Positions 1 through 7,200 of a DNA stretch of 10,382 nt are shown here, one piece after another (the stretch's first letter is position 1; each line of letters starts with the position of its first letter). The notes under the pieces are model-generated. The model made no database searches. It had not been told where the DNA came from and saw only the letters and a program-made list of their open reading frames with translations. The translations under genes were made by a program, and so were the position numbers. The DNA is from Phoronis ovalis (lineage: Eukaryota; Phoronida; Phoronidae), in assembly GCA_028565635.1 (NCBI GenBank), contig JAOXYB010064334.1, forward strand, positions 1 through 10,382. Direction: 5' to 3'.

Positions 1-1157
1 ACTAGAGGCTGAAGCGCATTATTATAAAGCGCTCTATTGTGAAGCGCTCTAAGTCGTAAGTCTGAATGGGCCTATTAGTTACTACAAGTAGGTGATGGGG
101 ATTCCCTTTACCCAAAGATTAAAGATTATAAACTCGAATCTTTTTAAATGTTACTTGTGTGATCTAATTATTTTTGTATACCAGAAGGACGTGCACCGAA
201 ATTAACTAAATATAAAATATCAACGTTTGTTGCATGCCGGGATCAAATATAGAGTGTTCTCTGTAGAAAAGCATGTTGTAGGCATATGCCTCATTTCTTG
301 AATAGCAGTTCCAGTCTGCTTTTAATGGTTATCAGCTATTCTGCCTGCTTAAATACCGAAGTTTAAAGGTTATGAACAACACTACAGTGACGTACTGAAT
401 ATACATGTAACCATAAACTGTAATATTAAACTCTGATAATTAATGATTAGCCTTTTAAACGTTATATTCGTGCGTACATGTACGTTGACTTTAACATTAA
501 AAAAACAAGTGGATATATTTTACATAAACCTGATCACTTCGTGCACCAAGCTTTCATATATGTACGGTTGATAAAGCAGGCGTGTTGCATAGCAGGAAAC
601 ATTAAATTTAATAATAACTAAAGGAAGATCTCACCCTTGGATTTATTTCATGAATGGTACGTTTGATTTTAAATACCGAAACTTCGTGACATTAAATGGT
701 TAAAATAAAATTAAAAGTTACGTTATTAAAGCCATGACATCATAAACATATATCTGTTTTCATCACTTCTTTTTGAGTAATTTTGCGAGTTTATGCTTTC
801 TTGTAATTTGCAAGAAAAAAACTTTGACGCTGAAACCAGGACGGATTGTTGACATTCTTAAAGTAATTCCATGCTTAAAACTTCTGCATGCGCAGTGGAT
901 AATAGTTCTTAATTTTCCTTGCGAGTAATACGTCATTTATTATAGAATAATCGGTAGCATGAAACAGCTGAAAAAATAGTATAGTCACATTTTATGATAT
1001 CTACAGTCAGACATTTGTACACACAATATACTGAGGTAATAATATTTCCCACTGTTGTTAATATAGACATACTGTTGCCTGTATTTAATGCTTTTATTAG
1101 TGCAATTAGAGTAATTGTTTATTTTCAGTTATTTAAGTATCACGTTGTCTCACACAG
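1..1157. other. Upstream region and probable noncoding leader/promoter DNA
   Basis: No coding frame of note on either strand. It contains an exact kappaB consensus at 97-106 and an NRF1-like half-site at 884-893 (CTGCATGCGC, 8 of 10 to GCGCATGCGC). There is a 12-bp perfect palindrome CGTACATGTACG at 473-484 and a 12-bp direct repeat TTAAATACCGAA at 349-360 and 669-680. GAAGCGC/AAGCGCTCT repeats occur near 11-50. No TATA box or transcription start can be fixed, and part of this stretch may be intron behind a noncoding first exon. Confidence 0.4.
97..106. promoter_or_regulatory. Candidate NF-kappaB (Rel) binding site
   Basis: GGGGATTCCC fits GGGRNNYYCC at all ten positions. It lies about 1.08 kb upstream of the kinase start codon. 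Vertebrate IKBKE is known to be NF-kappaB inducible, so a Rel site upstream of a homologue makes biological sense. A ten-base motif this degenerate can also occur by chance, and its distance from the true transcription start is unknown. Confidence 0.35.
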
Positions 1158-1180
1158 GCGAATGCCAGGTTTAAATACTG
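1158..1180 (+). other. Probable 5'UTR segment of the first coding exon
   Basis: A plausible acceptor (TTGTCTCACACAG, AG at 1156-1157) sits 23 bases before the start codon, suggesting that transcription begins in one or more noncoding exons further upstream. An in-frame TAA at 1172-1174 rules out an N-terminal extension in this frame, so the ATG at 1181 is the first usable start. An alternative acceptor is the TTTATTTTCAG ending at 1128. Without transcript data the true 5' end is inferred. Confidence 0.45.
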
Positions 1181-1285
1181 ATGGCTGTTACAGGCCAGTT
1201 ACGAGGTTCCAAACATTATCTCTGGTCTCCAAAAGATATTCTTGGAAAGGGGGCGACTGGAGAAGTGTTACGTTGTCGAGACAAG
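1181..1285 (+). CDS. TBK1: Exon 1: N-terminus and glycine-rich loop
   Basis: Encodes residues 1-35, starting [20 protein letters not shown] and continuing [15 protein letters not shown]. The [12 protein letters not shown] run matches the N-terminus of TBK1/IKK-epsilon, whose human form has the same W then D-I-L-G-Q-G-A-T. The leader is six residues longer than in human TBK1. The third loop glycine (G27) is present, where human TBK1 has alanine. It ends in phase 0 at a strong donor, AAG|GTAAGC. A longer overlapping open frame around 994-1473 is a different frame and not coding. Confidence 0.9.
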
Positions 1286-4200
1286 GTAAGCTGTCGTTTG
1301 TATTTAACAGTGACCTTTCGCATGACGTAGCCGATCTTGAAAATAACATTCTGTCCAAATCAGAAGAGAAACACTTAATATTAGACACATTTAGGAGAAA
1401 TCCTGATCATGTGACCTGTAAGACGGCCATTTTAGAGTCAAATTTTAATATCCAAACAGCATTTTCAATATAATATCTCATCAGACAATGCAACTCTACA
1501 TCTTTATTTTTGACACGAATTAGCTAGGCAAATGGTATACTATCATAAGCTAATTCGAGACGACTGCACTGTAGTCTACGTAACTATGTTGAATTATGCA
1601 AAACGCCTGTTTTGGTTTCGTTTGTGACGTATATTTACGAAGTATTGCTGATAAAATTACCACTCTAACAGTTTCGATTAGACTAATTAGTAATAAGCCA
1701 CATGTGTCTGGCAGCAACAATTACTATAAATAGCTACAAAAATATACGTTGAGACTCTTCTTATTGCAGATTAGTTAAAATGTGTCAACATGTAATTATA
1801 GTCCTTGATTCAAAAGTTCTAGATTGAAATGCTAGCTGCGATTTAAAAGTATTACTTTTAGACTGCAACATGTATGTCGGTTGATAATTAACCCGTATGT
1901 TGGATGAATTGTGTGCGAGCGAGACCTAATTTATATCCGAGCACAGAAAAAAGTAATAAAAGTAATAAAAATAACAAAAAATGCGCTACTGGTGTTTTTC
2001 AAGTGCGTTATAATTTTCACTTAGCGTAGAATATTTGTCAATAAGGAAAAAATAATTATTTCCTTTTTCCTTATTCAATTAGGAAAAAGGTGCTGTTTCC
2101 TTTTTTTCCAAGTTATTTGAAAGAAAAGCAAACCCAAGTTCGATAGGCAGTAAGCCGAATAAAGAAAAATGAATAATTTCCTGTTTCCTTTTATCTTATT
2201 CAATATTGAATTTTGGTTTTGAATAAGGGAAAGAGAGTTTGCTTCATTTTCCCTTACTTTACTAAGTATTTTGCAGCTAACGAAAGAAAGGCAAACAGTG
2301 GTTTTGTGTATTAGGGTATTAATTTATTAGGTGTCAATTACGGCTATTCCACTTTTCTTGAGGGGTGGCAGGTACAGTATATTATGAACTTGGAAATTAA
2401 AACCAACACTTTCTTTTAGTTCGATTAGCTTTCTAAAATAAATTTTGTTACAATAAATACGGTATTGAAAGCCTCGGTAAACTACCGTTTTTCACCTGTA
2501 TGTAACTGTTTAGTGAATGGCATCATGCCCTATTCACGCAGCGTTAGTGTATCGGTGACCCATGCAATTACAAGTGCACACACACACATACACAGACAGA
2601 CAGACAGATAGACAGACATACACACAGACAGACAGACAGACACACGCACACGCACACGCACACGCACACCCCTAGATCGTAAAATAAATATCGTTCTACA
2701 CGTATCAACACATCCTGATTGTGATGTTAAAAGGAAATGGTGGTATTGTTTTGTACTTACTGATGAATGTTGCCTTCATGTGTTAGTGATAGGTGAATCA
2801 GAGGGGGTATATGCATGGTGCCTTCATGTATGCCCTATGTACGACACTGCATCTTACCGACTACTTCCCTTGATTACACTGAAATTATTAAATGTCTAGC
2901 TGTATGGAATTCAGCACAAGACTATATTGCAAATGGAGTATTTGGTGAGCTTCTATCCGAGTTGCTAGATGTTAACTGCGAACCCCTAGCTTGCACATTT
3001 ATGGATCGTCTTGTTTGGTATAATAGAGAAAGGCTTTAAAATTAAAGCAGTTATTCTTTGCTTGTCGAAATAATTTATGTCAGACTGTACCAAGAAGGTG
3101 AGTAGTGGATAATCTAATGGGCCACTCTTTTTGAGATAACATACCACACTTTCATTTATTCGGTCTAAAAAGAACACATAAATCCGCCTATACACTATTT
3201 CTATGCCTGGTGAATCTTCTGTCATTAGCTGATGAAAGTGCGCTAATTGGATGTGTAAGTGATAGCTGCATTTAATACGTGATGAAAAAAAGGTTGATAA
3301 TTTTCGGATTTATTCATATCATCATTTTTGCATATGGGAACATTATTTGCTTCCTATAATTTTTGAAATAATTCAGTGAATGGCACGAGAATTTATTGAG
3401 CATGTTTTGGTTCCTTTACTGGAAAGAAGATTGCTGCTGTATCATCTCATTTGTAGAGTATTTCTCAACTTTATTAAAAAAAATAAGTTCAGCATTTTTT
3501 GTTTGGTACAAATCACAGCACTCTCCTATTGTCATGTGTTCTAGACTTATCAAGAAGGATTAACGAAAGTGCTTCTACGTTTGTTTTTCTGTTGCATAAT
3601 TTTTACCATTTACTTCGTTGACATCACGTAATGATGTCACACTCGTGCCCTTGGTTATGTTTGTTGCCGAATTCCCTTTTGTGATAAAAAAGAGCAAGGA
3701 AACAGAATGAGGAAACTACTGGCCGTCTACAGCTTTAGTTGAAGAGGGTTGCAGCTGGTATTGGCAGTTTGGTGGCATTTTAATTGATGCAAGTGGGCAT
3801 TAGTAACCCATTAACTACAATGGGCATTTAATATATAGTTAGTATTTGGCTTTAAGAATGCGGAGATGTGATTGTTAGATAAAACGATATTAATACTTCT
3901 AGAATACTGGAGAAATATTCGCCATCAAAACGTTTAACAGCAATGCATGTCTACAAGCCCCGGATATTCAAATACGGGAAATAGAGGTACTCAGAAGACT
4001 AAAACATGAAAACATCGTCAAAGTGCTAGCTATTGAAGAAGAGCAGCATACCCAACATTCTGTGATAATAATGGAGCTTTGTAACGGCGGAAGCGTTCAT
4101 AGCATGCTGGAAGATCCTGAGAACAACTTCGGGGTGTCGGAGACGATTTTTCTGCGGATTTTAGAAGATATAGGTAAAAAAATCCTTGGCATCTGTTTTT

Positions 4201-7200
4201 TTAGAATTATCTGCAACCGTTTGAGTAACATGTCGTCTTGGAGCATGTGGTGTAAAATATGCTCCATTTATTGTATCTATCACATTTATCGATTATCATT
4301 GTAATATATTAATCGGATGTTATAAATGTGATTATACTCAGTTGCATAAACAATTTAGCAACATTTCTTGCATTGCATTATAATTCCCACAAAACGCATT
4401 GCTTAACCCCCTTTAAGTGCGATATAACATCGACTGCAACTATAAGCATCAAGGTTCCCAAAACATTAAACAATTTTAGGCTACTCATTTTGATTTCACT
4501 CTGAATTCTTTTCACCGTCAATTCTGGCACATATACAGTACAAGTGATGCTAATGCTATTTCTTTAAATTAAGTACCGATATTTCAGCAAATGGAATGAT
4601 GTATCTGAAAAAGTTGCGAATAGTTCATCGCGATATTAAACCAGGCAATATACTGTGCTCCATTGAAGAAGATGGAAAAAGAATATTCAAATTAACGGAC
4701 TTTGGGGCTGCGAGAGAATTACAGGAGGAGGAGCAGTTCATGTCGTTACATGGAACCGAGGAGTACCTTGTAAGCAAATCTTTAACTGTTTACCACCAAT
4801 TCTACAAGACTGTGTCACCTTTCGTCAACATCTCCGGAATTGGCTATTGCCTTTGTTAAAAAAAAATTAAACTGCTATTGGCATTTTTCATTTTCCATAT
4901 AGTTAAACATCAATCGGTGGTGAGATTTTTTCGTCAAAACGAAAACATTTTAAATTATTACTTTTCCTTATGTAGATTTTAAAGTGAACGGTTACCAGCA
5001 ACGATATGAATTTCCTTGTTTTGTCCTTCCACACAATTAATCGTATATTCACTATGTGGTATGTTTAAACCAATCTTAAATTTCTGTATATAAAAAAATG
5101 GCCCCTACACAGTTTCCAGCGATGTAGAAGTTTGTAAGTTTTAATAATATTTGCTTGCAATTGTATCTTCTTCGCAGGAACCGGCAATGTTTCAAAGAGC
5201 TGTACTTAAGCGTGGCCACGAACGCGAATTTGATTCATCCGTAGATTTGTGGTCTTTGGGTACATACATTTTCCTTTTTTTGTAAAAAACAGTTTTTGTG
5301 TTCGTTTATAGGTTAACATGTGGTTTTGTATTTATCTTTTGAAAATTGGTACTAGTAATTATTGAGCCTTCGTCCGAAGAGGTCAATACAATGAGTGCAC
5401 AATAAGGCTTCTCTCTTAAAATGATGCCACTTTAAATATCTTTCTCTCAAAAGGGGGGAGTGTGTACAATTTGCGTAAACGGCGTATTTTTCGTCATAGA
5501 ATGGCGCTCATAGCAGTTGAAATTGGTGAATCGTGAAAAAGTTCTTCCACATGTACGGTAAATGACTGATATGTTTAATGAGTGACAATTTAAGGTGTGA
5601 ATGGTGAAGGGCATAAGCCCGGACAAAAAAAAAAAGTTGATAATAAAAAATGTCTACATGGCATTTGGAGAGTGAAATCAAAATGTCGTCCTAGTTGAGG
5701 CACTAGATATTCACTAGAGGTAAATTTTAATATTGTTGACTAGTGGGATCTTGTAAATTTTGTGGTATATAATGATTGTTCAGTCATTGCAGACGGTATA
5801 TTGTTTTTAAAAAGTATAGATATTAGACATGCAACAGATCCATTGATTGATCTATTTATGCGTTTTATTTATGCATTCATTCATAAATAAACAATTATTA
5901 TACAAATTAAAGTCAATGATAGGTATACAAAAAAACATCAAAACGTCTCTAAAACTGAAGACACTAACTGCAAAGTGAACAGGTTTTAGAAATTGAAAAC
6001 ATACTACTTATTAGTCTGAATAAATCCATCCATTAGTGTTCCGTACCTTCTCAACTAACGTCTGGGCTTAACATTAGTCAAGTTTTGTTTACTATCTCGA
6101 AAAGCAGAAGAATGATAATCCCTTCATTTCTGTATAAAGTATCACGAAAGTCTTGACACCAATCAAATTGCAGCTTATAATAATAGGTATAACAGTGGGC
6201 TAAGGGGTTAGGGGTCGATCACACATGCTGTACTGCCAGAGTTTATCTATAGTCCGCTAAACAAAAAGCAAGCTCTCCGGTGATACCTGTTCAGAATAAG
6301 TCATAATGATTGAATAGACGTGACAGGCGACGATGGATCACGTAGAGAGAAAGGCTTATCTAGATTGGCAAAATATTGATGACGAAGTTACTTCGCTCTT
6401 GTTAAATTGAAGGAATATAACAAATATTGACTATGTTTAAGCCCAGACGTTAGTTGAGAAGGTACGGAACACTAAAGGATGGATTTATTCAGACTGACTA
6501 CTTATATGATAATTAAGTCAATAATAAATAAATAACATAATGTCTGTCTAAACACATCTTACAAATGTCAGAAAGCTCTCACAATTTGTAAGAATTAATA
6601 CTATGAGTTAATATATTGTGAATTGTTCTTTAAAACTGTAGTGAATGGTGAATAGCACTGTTTGCTGGTTAATGTGAATGAAGTTTAGGACTTGCTGGTG
6701 AATGACGAAAATAACTGTTTTTGGTTGTGAATTGTGATCTGTAAAGGTATACACTCCCCTTTCCTAACAGAAGTCTACTCATAAATAGTAGGACCTACAT
6801 TATATGCGCCATATCGATATAAATACATTTATATTCACAGGTGTAACATTGTGTCACATCGCTACCGGTCAGTTGCCATTTAGACCATTTGGGGGTCGGC
6901 TAGGAAGCAAAGAAACAATGTAAGATATGCTGCGTAACGTTTGAAAAGTTTCGTTTTGATGTGTACATCGGGAAGGTTAGCAAATAGAAGGATACGAAAA
7001 AGGCGTTTTTGATGATGAGTGTCTTTTCTTGCTTGTTACAGCGTTGTTAAGTAATTATTGATTTTATGTATTGTAACCACCTAGTAACTTAATAATGGGC
7101 ATCACGTGGATCTAGCTCAATTCTATGCACCTTTGTGGTAAATTATCTGAAACTTTATAATTACTTGGTAAGTGATCTCAGGTTGTTAGCTAGGCCAGAT

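Larger units (their letters stand above)
1286..3902 (+). other. Intron 1 (2617 bp)
   Basis: Phase-0 intron with donor GTAAGC and acceptor TTCTAG. It holds a small hairpin (1516-1557), a T/A-rich inverted-repeat patch (2040-2297) and a CA/GACA microsatellite (2577-2669). An open frame at 2815-3039 (74 codons) and an antisense one at 2986-3225 show no recognisable domain and fit no exon of this family. From 3226 to 3902 I see only AT-rich sequence. Confidence 0.85.
1162..3937 (+). other. Upstream ORF overlapping the kinase start (spliced, about 52 codons)
   Basis: An ATG at 1162-1164 lies 19 bases before the kinase ATG in another frame. It stays open through exon 1, crosses the exon 1/exon 2 junction (1285 to 3903) and meets TAA at 3935-3937. 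If the first coding exon starts at 1158 as proposed, this ATG is in the mature mRNA and its frame runs over the true start. Its context has G at -3 but C at +4; the kinase ATG has C at -3 and G at +4. The peptide resembles nothing I know. Its significance is translational at most. Confidence 0.35.
5260..6840 (+). other. Intron 4 (1581 bp), largely occupied by repeat elements
   Basis: Phase-1 intron with donor GTACAT and acceptor TATTCACAG. Most of it is made up of a possible older element (5455-6759) and the MITE-like insertion within it (6011-6496). A small hairpin of TTTATTTATG (5864-5873) with its reverse complement (5882-5891) and an A-run near 5625-5635 are also visible. No coding potential. 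Confidence 0.85.

Noticed and set aside
994-1473. Open frame of 159 codons across exon 1
   Set aside because: It is in another frame from the kinase. The residues resemble no family, while the overlapping kinase frame gives an exact TBK1-type N-terminus with a good donor. Only its part from 1162 matters, as a possible uORF.
2815-3225. Two short open frames in intron 1, one on each strand
   Set aside because: No domain, no matching splice context, and the kinase alignment leaves no room for an extra exon between residues 35 and 36.
4173-4304. Readthrough of exon 2 as an alternative coding end
   Set aside because: After LEDI the residues are unlike the family, and exon 3 restores the alignment in phase with the GT/AG sites.
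6191-6230. tRNA- or SINE-like stretch (GGGCTAAGGGG, GGTCGATC) inside the MITE
   Set aside because: The box A and box B resemblance is imperfect, the spacing is too short for a pol III promoter, and no cloverleaf can be drawn.
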